Positions 27,627 to 39,073 of a stretch of 44,106 bases of DNA are shown piece by piece. The notes beneath the pieces are model-generated. The model was not told where the DNA came from. It worked only from the letters and a program-made list of their open reading frames with translations, and searched no databases. Source of the DNA: an uncultured Acidimicrobiaceae bacterium. GTDB taxonomy: Bacteria; Actinomycetota; Acidimicrobiia; Acidimicrobiales; Ilumatobacteraceae. The stretch lies in NCBI GenBank assembly GCA_903929185.1, contig CAIYTS010000158.1:1-44106 (forward strand), given 5' to 3'. The position numbers and the translations under genes are program-made. Every line of letters begins with the position of its first letter. Within the stretch, counting starts at the first letter, position 1.

Positions 27627-28616
27627 GTGCCACGCGTTCTGTCTTGTATCCAGCCCACCGGATCCGTGCACCTCGGCAACTATTTGGGCGCCCTCGTCAA
27701 TTGGGTCTCAGGCCAACACGACGGAGACGTATTTCACGGAATCGTCGATCTACATGCCCTGACCGTCATTGACACCCCCGGGCTCATTGGAACACAAACC
27801 CTCGAACTTGCCGCACTTCTCTTTGCCTGCGGTCTCGACCCTGCCGTTGCAACTGTCTTTGTTCAGAGCCATATTCACGAGCACACAGAATTGGCCTGGA
27901 TCATGGAGTGCACCGTGTCCTACGGCGAACTCAGCAGAATGACGCAATTCAAAGATAAGTCAGCGCGTCGTGAAGCTGAATTTGTCTCAGCCGGACTCTT
28001 CACATATCCCGCCCTTCAAGCAGCAGACATTTTGTTGTACGACGCAGATGAAGTGCCAGTTGGCGATGACCAGCGCCAACATATTGAAATCACACGTGAT
28101 ATCGCTGTTCGATTCAATCATCGATTCGGTGACACGTTTGTCTTGCCCAAGGCTGTTCACCCCAAAGCCGGTGCTCGGGTAATGGATCTTCAAGACCCCT
28201 CATCCAAAATGTCGAAATCGGCCACCAGTGACAGCGGTCTTGTCTATTTACTTGATGACAACGCATCTATTTCTAAGAAGTTCAAACGAGCCGTTACAGA
28301 TTCTGACGGAGAAGTGAAATACGACGTCGCCAACAAGCCCGGCGTTTCCAACCTTCTCGACATTTTGTCTGCCTCGACCGGAAAACCTGTTGATCAACTT
28401 GTCAGTCAGTATTCACAATATGGTGCGCTGAAATCAGACACCGGCGATGCAGTAATCGCAGTTGTTGAACCAATACGGGCTCGTTTCCAAGAACTCATGC
28501 AAGACAAGGGCGAGCTTGCTCGTCTTCTCTCGATCGGAAACGAACGAGCACGCAATGTTGCTGCAGTCACACTCCAAAGAGCCCATTCGGCAATTGGTCT
28601 ATTACCGCGGATCTAA
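27627..28616 (+). CDS. trpS: tryptophanyl-tRNA synthetase
   Basis: CIQPTGSVHLGNYLGALVNWV (HIGH-like), DLQDPSSKMSKS (KMSKS); GTG start at 27627 (or TTG 27621). Confidence 0.95.
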   Translation: MPRVLSCIQPTGSVHLGNYLGALVNWVSGQHDGDVFHGIVDLHALTVIDTPGLIGTQTLELAALLFACGLDPAVATVFVQSHIHEHTELAWIMECTVSYGELSRMTQFKDKSARREAEFVSAGLFTYPALQAADILLYDADEVPVGDDQRQHIEITRDIAVRFNHRFGDTFVLPKAVHPKAGARVMDLQDPSSKMSKSATSDSGLVYLLDDNASISKKFKRAVTDSDGEVKYDVANKPGVSNLLDILSASTGKPVDQLVSQYSQYGALKSDTGDAVIAVVEPIRARFQELMQDKGELARLLSIGNERARNVAAVTLQRAHSAIGLLPRI

Positions 28617-29053
28617 ATGTCGTCAGCTGCTTTCAGCAGTAGCGAGACCTTATCCACTGCTGTTCCGCCGACAAGCTCAATTGTTCGGGCTTCACTAACA
28701 GAACGCAACAATTCCGCCCCAAGATTTTCATGATTGTGATAATCGGCAAATCGTCGACTTCGTGGTCCCACAACAGTTGCTACCACTCGAGACGTGAAGC
28801 CCAACCCTGACACGTTTTTACCCACATCATGCAGTAGCGCAGCGGCTCTCTCTTCTCGAATCGCGTCAGGCACCATTTCAACAAATCGACGAAATACAAC
28901 AATGCTGTGTCGCTGATCGCGAAACTGCATTTTCGACCACACGGAAAATTCAGCGCTATTCAAAATACCTGACACAAGCTCGACGTCTTCATCACTTGGT
29001 GGCGTTTGCAACAACGAACTCACTGCCCTCTTCACTAGATGCTTCCCGTTCAT
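28613..29053 (-). CDS. HD-domain protein (putative phosphohydrolase)
   Basis: RHSIVVFRRF...EERAAALLHDVGKNVSG...DYHNHENLGAELL (H..HD..H arrangement); ATGA overlap with xerD stop. Confidence 0.78.
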   Translation of the reverse strand: MNGKHLVKRAVSSLLQTPPSDEDVELVSGILNSAEFSVWSKMQFRDQRHSIVVFRRFVEMVPDAIREERAAALLHDVGKNVSGLGFTSRVVATVVGPRSRRFADYHNHENLGAELLRSVSEARTIELVGGTAVDKVSLLLKAADDI

Positions 29054-29985
29054 CCTGTGGCTCTCGGATGCGCATTGCGATAGACAGCCCACAATCGATC
29101 ATTGGAAACTTTGGTATATATCTGAGTAGTGGAGATCGTTGCATGTCCCAGCATTTCCTGAACGATTCGCAGATCAGCTCCATGTTCAAGCATGTGCGTT
29201 GCACAGGTATGGCGAAGGACATGAGGCGAAAGGTCGCGAGTAATTCCGGCTCGCAGTCCTGCGTCTCGCACTATGTGCCACGCTTTTTGTCGATTCAATC
29301 TCTTGCCCCGATTAGTCAAAAAAACCGCATCGCGGTCAGTGCCACGTGACCACACATCAGGTACCAATTGAGCTCGACCGGCACTACCGATGTATTCCCG
29401 AAGTCGTTTTTCAGCAATTCGTCCGAACGGCACCACACGCTCCTTTGAACCTTTCCCAAACAAACGCACCACTCGAGACGACAAATCCACATCATCAAGA
29501 TTCAGATCGCATGCTTCGGAGATTCGCGCGCCGGTGGCGTAGAGGAATTCAACAAGCGCCCTGTCGCGCATCTCGGCGGCTGAATCCCCCACCATTGCTT
29601 CCAGCAGTGCATTGACCTCATCCATGCTCAAAGGTTTGGGCACACCACCAGGAACCTTTACTCCCTCAATTCGTGCTGTCGGATTATCTCTTCGTCTTTC
29701 CTCAGCAAGTAAAAAACTGTGCATCATCCGTATTGCTGCAAGCCTGCGTGCCGTACTTGCATTGGCATCTCCTGACGCCTGCAATACACGTACGTATTCC
29801 TCGACTTCTACTTCACGAACGGTGAGGAGACTCTTCTTTGATTCAGAGAGAAATTCCACGTACCGATTCAAGTCGCGACGATAATTCGAGATGGTGTTCA
29901 CTGCGCGTCCGCGTTCAACGGCCATCCATCGAAGGAACTCCTCGACGAGTTCGATATCTCGTTCAGACGTGGAGTTCTTTGACAT
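29050..29985 (-). CDS. xerD: site-specific tyrosine recombinase XerD/XerC
   Basis: RALVEFLYATGARISEACDLNLDDVDL, LSPHVLRHTCATHMLEHGADLRIVQEMLGHATISTTQIYTKVS (R..HxxR..H..Y). Confidence 0.94.
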   Translation of the reverse strand: MSKNSTSERDIELVEEFLRWMAVERGRAVNTISNYRRDLNRYVEFLSESKKSLLTVREVEVEEYVRVLQASGDANASTARRLAAIRMMHSFLLAEERRRDNPTARIEGVKVPGGVPKPLSMDEVNALLEAMVGDSAAEMRDRALVEFLYATGARISEACDLNLDDVDLSSRVVRLFGKGSKERVVPFGRIAEKRLREYIGSAGRAQLVPDVWSRGTDRDAVFLTNRGKRLNRQKAWHIVRDAGLRAGITRDLSPHVLRHTCATHMLEHGADLRIVQEMLGHATISTTQIYTKVSNDRLWAVYRNAHPRATG

Positions 29986-29988
29986 CGT

Positions 29989-30555
29989 TCACAATCCGAG
30001 ATCATGAAAACGTCGAGCAGCCAACAATATTCCGACCGAACTCTTGGCATCTGTCAGTTCTCCTCGATCCACCATGGACAATGCCTCAGAAAATGGGATT
30101 ACCAACACTTTCATATCCAATTCTTCGGGCCCTTCAGGCGCTGAGCCTCCTGCGACAACATCACGAGCGATGAACAATTCAAGAACAGAATCAGTTACAC
30201 CGGGAGATGACAAGCAGGAACCCAAATACTCAACAGTTCGTGGCACGTACCCGGTTTCTTCTGCAAGTTCTCTCCACGCAGTTCGCGCTGGGTCCTCTCC
30301 CTCGACATCTCGCATTCCCGCAGGAATTTCCAGTACATAATCATCAAACGAGGAGCGGTACTGAGACACAAGAATGATCTGATTGTCAGGGGTTAAGGCA
30401 ACAACGCCAACGGCTCCCGGCGTACTGACATACGTACGATCAAACTCATCGCCTCGTGGTCCGATAATGGTGCGACGCAAAAGACGAAACATCGCCCATG
30501 AATGAACCACTTCCAGAGCGGTAGTTGCAAAACCTTTATGGTCGCTTTGGTTCAC
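29989..30555 (-). CDS. NUDIX hydrolase (ADP-ribose pyrophosphatase-like)
   Basis: Nudix box GMRDVEGEDPARTAWRELAEETGYVP. Confidence 0.92.
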   Translation of the reverse strand: MNQSDHKGFATTALEVVHSWAMFRLLRRTIIGPRGDEFDRTYVSTPGAVGVVALTPDNQIILVSQYRSSFDDYVLEIPAGMRDVEGEDPARTAWRELAEETGYVPRTVEYLGSCLSSPGVTDSVLELFIARDVVAGGSAPEGPEELDMKVLVIPFSEALSMVDRGELTDAKSSVGILLAARRFHDLGL

Positions 30556-30563
30556 GTTCTCAT

Positions 30564-32243
<1,680 letters not shown>

Positions 32244-32275
32244 CTAATCGGTCAGAGCCACCCAGAGTGAAACCG

Positions 32276-33901
32276 CTACGACGAACGTTGAGATCGCTTC
32301 TTTTGCCCGCCAAGTTTCTCCAGCAAATCGCGAGCATGGGCAGTGGCTGAGTCATCGGCCACTCCGCCTGACAACATTCGGGCAATTTCCGATGCTCGCT
32401 CATTTTCTGCCACTCGAATGGCTGAACCGAAAGTTTTCCCGCCTTTGACAGACTTAGAGACAGCCACTTGGCCATGAGCTGATGCGGCGACCTGAGCCAA
32501 GTGAGTCACGGCGATGACTTGATGATCACTACCGAGTTCACGCAATGCAGTAGCGACGGCTACAGCAGCTTCTCCGCCAATCCCAGCATCAACTTCGTCA
32601 AAGACCATGGTGGCAGGGTCTCCGGTCAGAACCAGACGCAAGGCCAGCATGACTCTGGCCAATTCTCCGCCACTGGCGACCTTTGCAATCGGCTGCGGCG
32701 CACTGCCTGGGTTTGCTGCAAGCATGAAGACAACTGACTCACCTGCCGGATCAGACTCGATATCTCCCACCGCTACCTGAACAGTGGCATTGGGCAGAGC
32801 CAACTGACGCAGTCGCTTCTGCACAGCAGTTGCCAGCTTCGGCGCCACTGCCCGACGTGCATTGCCCACTTCTTTTTGACAGACCACCAAGTGACGCAAG
32901 GCCACTGCCTTTGCTTTTTCCAGTTCAGTGACGCGTTCGGCGTAACCGGTGAGTTCATCAAGCCTCTCGCGAGCTTCGGCCCCAAAGGCAATGACATCAG
33001 ATAACGAGTCGCCGTATTTGCGCATCAAATCACGAAGTGATTGACGACGTACACGAATTTCTTCAAGTCGTGCTGGGTCGTGTTCAGACCCCTCTGCTGC
33101 GTCGCGCACGGTGTCGGATACATCTTTTGCCTCGGCAGCCAATGAGCGTATTCGTTCTGCCACAGCAGGCAACGACGTAACGGGCGCAATGGCCGAGACT
33201 GCTTCACCGAGCAAATCAACTATTGCTCCATCGTCTGACAACAGAGAAACGATTTTTTGCAAAGATTCCTGATGACGAACGACGTCAGTCAACATGTCTT
33301 CTTCTTGAGACAACTGCGCGTCTTCAGCGGGATTTGTTATCTGACTAGATTCAATTTCATCGCATTGGAACTGCAGAAGGTCGATCTCGCGAACTCTCGA
33401 TTTCTCATCACCACCGAGTGCTGCCAAATTTGCGTCAATGTGAGTAACTGCTTCACGAGCCGTCTGCAATTCAGTAATGCTGACATTTCCAAATTGGTCA
33501 AGAGAATTGCGTTGTGTTGCCAATGACAACAGACGCTGATGGGCGTGTTGACCATGAATGTCAACCAATTCGTCGCCGATTTCAGCAAGCGACGCAACCG
33601 TGGCCATTCTGTCGTTGATGTACGCACGACTACGGCCTTCGCGGTGCAAAACTCGACACAAAATGGTTTCTACTTCACCAGAAGCAGTCTTCGTAATAAA
33701 CCGTGCTTCGACACGAGCCTCTTCTGCCCCGTCACGAATGACGGACACATCAGCTCGCCGACCTACAACTAAGTTGATGGCCTCCACCAGCATGGTTTTA
33801 CCTGCACCGGTTTCACCCGTGAATGCAGTGAATCCCTTGTCGAAAGAAACCCGGACATTTTCAATGATGCCCAAGTTCTCAATGGAAAGCTCAACAAGCA
33901 T
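32276..33901 (-). CDS. recN: DNA repair protein RecN
   Basis: MLVELSIENLGIIENVRVSFDKGFTAFTGETGAGKTMLVEAINLVVGRRAD, DIHGQHAHQRLL, KVASGGELARVMLALRLVL, VFDEVDAGIGGEAA. Confidence 0.96.
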   Translation of the reverse strand: MLVELSIENLGIIENVRVSFDKGFTAFTGETGAGKTMLVEAINLVVGRRADVSVIRDGAEEARVEARFITKTASGEVETILCRVLHREGRSRAYINDRMATVASLAEIGDELVDIHGQHAHQRLLSLATQRNSLDQFGNVSITELQTAREAVTHIDANLAALGGDEKSRVREIDLLQFQCDEIESSQITNPAEDAQLSQEEDMLTDVVRHQESLQKIVSLLSDDGAIVDLLGEAVSAIAPVTSLPAVAERIRSLAAEAKDVSDTVRDAAEGSEHDPARLEEIRVRRQSLRDLMRKYGDSLSDVIAFGAEARERLDELTGYAERVTELEKAKAVALRHLVVCQKEVGNARRAVAPKLATAVQKRLRQLALPNATVQVAVGDIESDPAGESVVFMLAANPGSAPQPIAKVASGGELARVMLALRLVLTGDPATMVFDEVDAGIGGEAAVAVATALRELGSDHQVIAVTHLAQVAASAHGQVAVSKSVKGGKTFGSAIRVAENERASEIARMLSGGVADDSATAHARDLLEKLGGQKKRSQRSS

Positions 33902-34758
33902 TATCGATCAGACAACCCAAATTTAGATTTCAACGTTTGATGAAATCGTTGTTCTTTAAATCTCACAAATCGAGCAACTTCCCGTGCGGCGCGCACTTCT
34001 ACGACATCTCCTGGTCGAAGTGTGTGCACGAGTTCTCCGTCAGTGGCAACATTTACTGACCGATGACCCAAAATCTCGATTCGGACCAACTCTTGCGGAT
34101 CAAGAACCATCGAACGATCAAACAACATGTGCGGAGACACCGGCGTCATCAAAATGGCGCGCAAACGAGGCGACAAGATTGGCCCTCGGGCAGACATTGA
34201 ATAGGCGGTCGAACCAGTTGGTGTCGCAAGAATTAAGCCATCGGCTGCATACGTAGTGAACGACGCCTTATCTATGTCCACCCCGAGGCGCACCGTATGA
34301 CCTGCCTCGGATTTCTCAATAACAACTTCATTCATGGCCAGGTGATTAGTAAGACGCGCACCTTTGGCCCACATTGACACTTCCAGCAGCATGCGATCGT
34401 CGTAGTGGAACTCAGTGCCTTCTGTGCCGTTATGCCACACATCTAGTGCTTCAATCACTTCATCAACTTCAACAACCGCTAAGTAACCCAACTGCCCCAA
34501 ATTGACCCCGATTAAAGGAACCACTCGACCATTCAGTACATGAACTGATCGAAGCATGGTGCCGTCACCACCAATTGACACAACAACATCAACGTCACCT
34601 ACATCACCGCTAGTGACAACCGAAGATCCAAGAGATGCGACATCAGATTCATCGACAATGACCTCATACCCATGAGAGCTGGCCCAACCAATGACGCGAC
34701 CAGCGACTTCAAGAGCGTCCGGGCGAAAACGATGGACAGCTAAACCGAGGCGACTCAT
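33901..34758 (-). CDS. nadK: NAD kinase
   Basis: SIGGDGTMLRSVHVL, GVNLGQLGYLAVVE, LATPTGSTAYSMSARGPI; TAATG overlap with recN. Confidence 0.95.
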   Translation of the reverse strand: MSRLGLAVHRFRPDALEVAGRVIGWASSHGYEVIVDESDVASLGSSVVTSGDVGDVDVVVSIGGDGTMLRSVHVLNGRVVPLIGVNLGQLGYLAVVEVDEVIEALDVWHNGTEGTEFHYDDRMLLEVSMWAKGARLTNHLAMNEVVIEKSEAGHTVRLGVDIDKASFTTYAADGLILATPTGSTAYSMSARGPILSPRLRAILMTPVSPHMLFDRSMVLDPQELVRIEILGHRSVNVATDGELVHTLRPGDVVEVRAAREVARFVRFKEQRFHQTLKSKFGLSDR

Positions 34759-35525
34759 GACTCACAACTTACGTAACGGGTGGAGCATTCCACGTACATT
34801 AAGAATTCTGTGTTGCCTTCAGCGCCCTTTATGGGCGATTCAATGACCCCAATCACACTCCCACCTAGGCCCAACACAGCATCGCGCACGGTGTCGCAGG
34901 CTTCCTGGTGGATACCGGGGTCAGTAATGACTCCCTTACCGCGAGACACTTCGATGCGTCCGGCCTCGAATTGGGGCTTCACTAACAGCACCATTCCGGG
35001 GGTCTCAAAGCCAACTTCCTGTGACACAGAATCGAAAAAAGCTGGCAATACTTTTGTCAGAGAAATAAACGACAGATCTGCAACCACCAAAGAGCAGGGA
35101 TACGGACAATCTTCTGCGACCAAGTCTCGAACATTGACTCCATCACGCCAGTCGACACGTGGGTCAGATTTCATGTGTTCATGTAGTTGATTACGACCAA
35201 CATCGACTGCAAAAACTCGACGTGCACCGCGTTGTAAAACACAGTCAGTAAAACCGCCGGTGGAAACACCAGCATCAAGCACAGATCTGTTTTCAACCGA
35301 GATGCCAAATTTGTCGAGTGCATGTTCTAGTTTTTCTCCACCTCGACTTACGAACCGACGCTTGACCAAGACCTCAATGGGCTCCTCAGGGGCAACCATC
35401 CGTGATGTCTTTTCAGCAATGACTCCACCGACAGTGATGTTGCGTTCATCAATCATGCGCGCAGCATGAGATCGACTCTCTGCTAATCCCCTCTTCACAA
35501 GGGCGGCATCAAGTCGCATACGCAT
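34755..35525 (-). CDS. tlyA: TlyA family rRNA methyltransferase/hemolysin-like
   Basis: S4 domain RLDAALVKRGLAESRSHAARMI; FVSRGGEKLEHALDKFGI; LDAGVSTGGFTDCVLQRGARRVFAVDVG; LLVKPQFEAGR. Confidence 0.95.
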   Translation of the reverse strand: MRMRLDAALVKRGLAESRSHAARMIDERNITVGGVIAEKTSRMVAPEEPIEVLVKRRFVSRGGEKLEHALDKFGISVENRSVLDAGVSTGGFTDCVLQRGARRVFAVDVGRNQLHEHMKSDPRVDWRDGVNVRDLVAEDCPYPCSLVVADLSFISLTKVLPAFFDSVSQEVGFETPGMVLLVKPQFEAGRIEVSRGKGVITDPGIHQEACDTVRDAVLGLGGSVIGVIESPIKGAEGNTEFLMYVECSTRYVSCES

Positions 35526-35549
35526 TCTTTGAGCGTACTGCTCGGCCCT

Positions 35550-36341
35550 TCACTCCTTGAGCAAGATTTCGGCAACCATAGACAAATCAGCTGCCACGAT
35601 GTCAGCGTCGCTGCCATCAGCAGACGCCATCACTCCGCTAAGCACCATGGCAAATCGAGCGCCGATATTCCGAGCAAAGCCTCCATCGGTATCGGAACGA
35701 TCGCCAACCATCACCATTTCTTCAGGCTGCACATCGCCACACAATTCACGAACAAGTTGCGCCATCGGTGCATACGGTTTACCCGTCACGGTCGGCGTTA
35801 CTCCTGATGCTTTTTCAATTGCGGCAAGAATCGCACCTCCACCAGGTATCGGTCCGTTTGGTGTTGGGTACGTCGGATCATCATTCGACCCAATCAGAAC
35901 TGCACCGCCACGAACTGCAGTGAGTGCATCTGTCAGGACCTGATAATCAAACTCTCGGTGAAAACCAACGACAACGGCATCAAACGGTCCGACAGCCATT
36001 GGTTCGCGATATGCCACGACTACGTCACGGGCAACACGAGACACTTCTTCAATTAACCCGGTCCCACCGCACACCAGTACTCGCCACTCAGACTTGATGG
36101 CTGTGGCTGCTGACATCGCTGAGGTCACAATGTCACCGGCTGCCTGGATTCCTATTGAGCCCAAGGCAGCGACTTGCTCGTCATAGGTGGAAAAAGAGTT
36201 GTTTGTTACAAACACAACACGAATGCCGGCTTCACGCAAAGATTCGATGGCTCTCACAGATCCAGGAATTGGTTGATGAGCGAGCCAAACCACCCCGTCG
36301 AGGTCACACAACACAACTTTTGGGGACACGGTTTTGCGCAT
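35550..36341 (-). CDS. HAD-IIA family hydrolase (NagD-like)
   Basis: VVLCDLDGVVWLAHQPIPGSVRAIESLREAGIRVVFVTNNS, GKPYAPM, VMVGDRSDTDGGFARNIGA; start ATG 36341 (ORF extends to 36359). Confidence 0.92.
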   Translation of the reverse strand: MRKTVSPKVVLCDLDGVVWLAHQPIPGSVRAIESLREAGIRVVFVTNNSFSTYDEQVAALGSIGIQAAGDIVTSAMSAATAIKSEWRVLVCGGTGLIEEVSRVARDVVVAYREPMAVGPFDAVVVGFHREFDYQVLTDALTAVRGGAVLIGSNDDPTYPTPNGPIPGGGAILAAIEKASGVTPTVTGKPYAPMAQLVRELCGDVQPEEMVMVGDRSDTDGGFARNIGARFAMVLSGVMASADGSDADIVAADLSMVAEILLKE

Positions 36342-36369
36342 AGTCGTTAATCCTGCCACGCTTTACCCC

Positions 36370-37557
36370 ATGCCCCGCTTTGAACCTTTTGCTGCTCTTC
36401 GATATTCCACCAAAGGCTCGACCGATATCACGGCGCTGACTTCTGCCCCGTATGACGTTTTCGATGAAGATCAACGGGCCAACTACGCAGCTACAGACTC
36501 ACACAACATCGTTCTTCTTGATTACCCCATTGATGCTGACGGTCTAGGGCGCTACCAGTTATCCGCTAATCGCTTAAAGGAATGGCGCAAGAGCGGACAC
36601 ATCATTTCTGATGATTCGCCGACCTTTTCTATCTATCGAATGACTTTCACAGATGAAGCGGGCACAACGCGCACAACAGTCGGGGTAATCGGCGCACTCG
36701 AAGTTGTGGATGAAGGGGCTGGCGGTGTTCTTCCCCATGAACGCACTACACCAAAAGCAAAGACTGATCGCCTTGATCTCACTATTGCTACTCATGCAAA
36801 TCTCAGCCCAGTGTGGGGACTCTCACTGACTCACGGTCTCACCGCGGCGCTGATCGAACCGGGCGAAGTTGTAGCGCAATGCACTGACGAAGAAGGCGTG
36901 CATCACGTCCTCGAACGCGTTTCGGATCCTGCACGCATCGCAACCATTTCACGACTCGTCTCAGAAAATCCCGTGCTCATCGCAGACGGACATCATCGAT
37001 ACGCCATCAGTCGGACATTCAGAGACCAAAGCCGTACAGCGGGCAACCCTCCAGGTGCTGAGCTCACCATGACATACGTTGCTGAATTGGTTCAAGAGCA
37101 ACTCAGTGTCGCTGCTATCCATCGCTTGTATGACATCGACAATGCAAAATTGCTGTCAGTTCTCGCAGCCCATTACGACACCACAGATGCAGGGCGCGTT
37201 GGTACGCACACCATCAGCGACATGGACACTCGCGGCTCACTGTGCCTGGTCTCACCAGATGGCAACGGCACGTTCCTCACGCCGCGATCCGAGACATTTG
37301 ACGGAGTGCGCGACATGGACAGCGCACGCCTTGAGCACGCTCTTCGCAATACAGAACATTCCGTTACGTACCAACACGGAGTCACTGAAGTAGTCGGCAA
37401 GCTTGCAGCAGGCGTGGCCACTTCCGCCATTCTGATTCGGCCAGTTTCATTGACCGAAATCCGTCGCACTGCTGACACGGGCGAACTCATGCCACCAAAG
37501 TCAACGTTCTTTACGCCAAAATTGCGCACCGGGATGGTGATGCGCGACCTTAACTAG
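36370..37557 (+). CDS. DUF1015 family protein
   Basis: MPRFEPFAALRYS, APYDVFDEDQRANYAATDSHNIVLLDYP, LIADGHHRYAISRTFRDQ, MPPKSTFFTPKLRTGMVMRDL, characteristic DUF1015 motifs. Confidence 0.92.
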   Translation: MPRFEPFAALRYSTKGSTDITALTSAPYDVFDEDQRANYAATDSHNIVLLDYPIDADGLGRYQLSANRLKEWRKSGHIISDDSPTFSIYRMTFTDEAGTTRTTVGVIGALEVVDEGAGGVLPHERTTPKAKTDRLDLTIATHANLSPVWGLSLTHGLTAALIEPGEVVAQCTDEEGVHHVLERVSDPARIATISRLVSENPVLIADGHHRYAISRTFRDQSRTAGNPPGAELTMTYVAELVQEQLSVAAIHRLYDIDNAKLLSVLAAHYDTTDAGRVGTHTISDMDTRGSLCLVSPDGNGTFLTPRSETFDGVRDMDSARLEHALRNTEHSVTYQHGVTEVVGKLAAGVATSAILIRPVSLTEIRRTADTGELMPPKSTFFTPKLRTGMVMRDLN

Positions 37558-38445
37558 TTAGCTAATGGACGCTGCATAGATTGACGCAATCGAAGCACCA
37601 ATCGCAGTATTGAATTCTGTTTCAGACTGTTGAGCATACAGACCTTCAGTCAATGCGCGAGAGAAACTCGCAATAACGCCTTTGTTGCGACTGAGGCGTG
37701 CGTTTGCATCGTCACGTGAGTATCCACCTGACAACGCAACAACACGAAGAACGCTCGGATGAGCAACTAGCTCGTCAAAAAATCCGTCAGTCTCTGGAAG
37801 AGTCAACTTAAGCATCACCGGCTGATCGGTTGGTTGTTTGTTCAGCTCAGCGAGAAGAGCAGCCTTGAGCAACACTTCGGCTTCTGCTTTCTGAGGGCTA
37901 TTGATATCGACTTCGGGCTCAATTATCGGAATTAGACCAGCACGAAGGATTTGACGACCTACCTCGAATTGTTGAGCAACTACTGCTGTTATGCCATCGG
38001 CATTAGCCAGCTTGATCACTGAACGCATCTTGGTGCCAAATACGCCCTTCTTCAGCGCACGAGCAAGCAAGGCATCAAGATCGGGGTTTGGCTTCATGAT
38101 TTGTACACCATGCGCTTCGTCAGCCAAGCCTTTATCAATCTTCAAAAACGGAATGACATGCTTTTTGTTCCACAGGAATTCGGCACTACCCATGCCGCCG
38201 ATCTCGCGGTCCATAGTTCCTTCAAACAAGATTGCACCTAGAACGCGATCACCATTGAACTCTGGACTCTCCACCATGCGGCTACGCATTGCATGAATGA
38301 CATCGAACATCTCTGCTTCATTTGAATACGCAGTTTCTTGTACCCCGTACAACAACAAAGCCTTTGGAGTGCTTCCACCGCTCTGATCGAGTGCGGCGAT
38401 AAAACCTTTTCCGTTGCGCATTTGCGCGAGCTGCTCTTGATTCAT
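37558..38445 (-). CDS. fructose-bisphosphate aldolase class I
   Basis: [79 protein letters not shown]. Confidence 0.94.
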   Translation of the reverse strand: MNQEQLAQMRNGKGFIAALDQSGGSTPKALLLYGVQETAYSNEAEMFDVIHAMRSRMVESPEFNGDRVLGAILFEGTMDREIGGMGSAEFLWNKKHVIPFLKIDKGLADEAHGVQIMKPNPDLDALLARALKKGVFGTKMRSVIKLANADGITAVVAQQFEVGRQILRAGLIPIIEPEVDINSPQKAEAEVLLKAALLAELNKQPTDQPVMLKLTLPETDGFFDELVAHPSVLRVVALSGGYSRDDANARLSRNKGVIASFSRALTEGLYAQQSETEFNTAIGASIASIYAASIS

Positions 38446-38524
38446 TCGACAACACCTTTCATCGAGTCCCGACCGCAGTAATTGCGGATGCACAAGGCAC
38501 ATTCGGGGGCGATGTCAATAGTAG

Positions 38525-38899
38525 TCAGATTTCAAGATCTGCTGAAAGATTCTCCAGTATTCGAGACACGGTTTTGCGCACATTTGCTCTACGACGCATA
38601 GAAATCACTTGGTCAGCGAGCACTTCAGTTCTGCTGGTGACTCCGGCGCCGGACCGAAAAAAGCGACGTCGAACAATGCCCACAACGCAGACATTGTCAC
38701 CGACGTGAGTTGTGTCACATTCTCCGGCACATGCAATAGGCACAGAAATTCGGCCCTCTTCCACATAAGTTGCCATATCGAAACTCGATACGACCTCACC
38801 GGTCTGAAGGGTGCGTTGAACGGGAGGCGATGTCACTTCGCCGATGAGTATGACCAGATTGACACCTTCGGTATCAATGCTCGTTGTTGTGGAAACCAT
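38525..38899 (-). CDS. single-stranded DNA-binding (SSB)-like OB-fold protein, short
   Basis: NLVILIGEVTSPPVQRTLQTGEVVSSFDMATYVEEGRISVPIACAGECDTTHVGDNVCVVGIVRRRFFRSGAGVTSRTEVLADQV matches SSB core pattern; lacks acidic C-terminal tip. Confidence 0.75.
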   Translation of the reverse strand: MVSTTTSIDTEGVNLVILIGEVTSPPVQRTLQTGEVVSSFDMATYVEEGRISVPIACAGECDTTHVGDNVCVVGIVRRRFFRSGAGVTSRTEVLADQVISMRRRANVRKTVSRILENLSADLEI

Positions 38900-38906
38900 G
38901 TACTTC

Positions 38907-38924
38907 TCCTAGTTGTTACTAGGA
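38907..38924. promoter_or_regulatory. 18-bp inverted repeat overlapping ribosome-binding region of SSB-like gene; candidate operator
   Basis: TCCTAG-TTGTTA-CTAGGA, perfect 6-bp arms; located in the divergent gap between SSB-like and TetR genes. Confidence 0.4.
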
Positions 38925-39073
38925 ATGTGTGCATTACGCACCCAAAGTGGAAAGTCATTTGAATACCTATTAGGAATCGATGAATCCCCATGCGGTTAGT
39001 TCTTGGTTGTTCAGCACATACAGAGCGCGGAAATTGCTAATTGTTTCGAATCACATCTAGTAAGTTCAATCCA

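Noticed and set aside
29050-29985. Tyrosine recombinase as evidence of an integrated mobile element
   Set aside because: Sequence and neighbours (NUDIX, pyrG, recN, scpAB) fit housekeeping XerD; no att-like repeats or phage genes seen.
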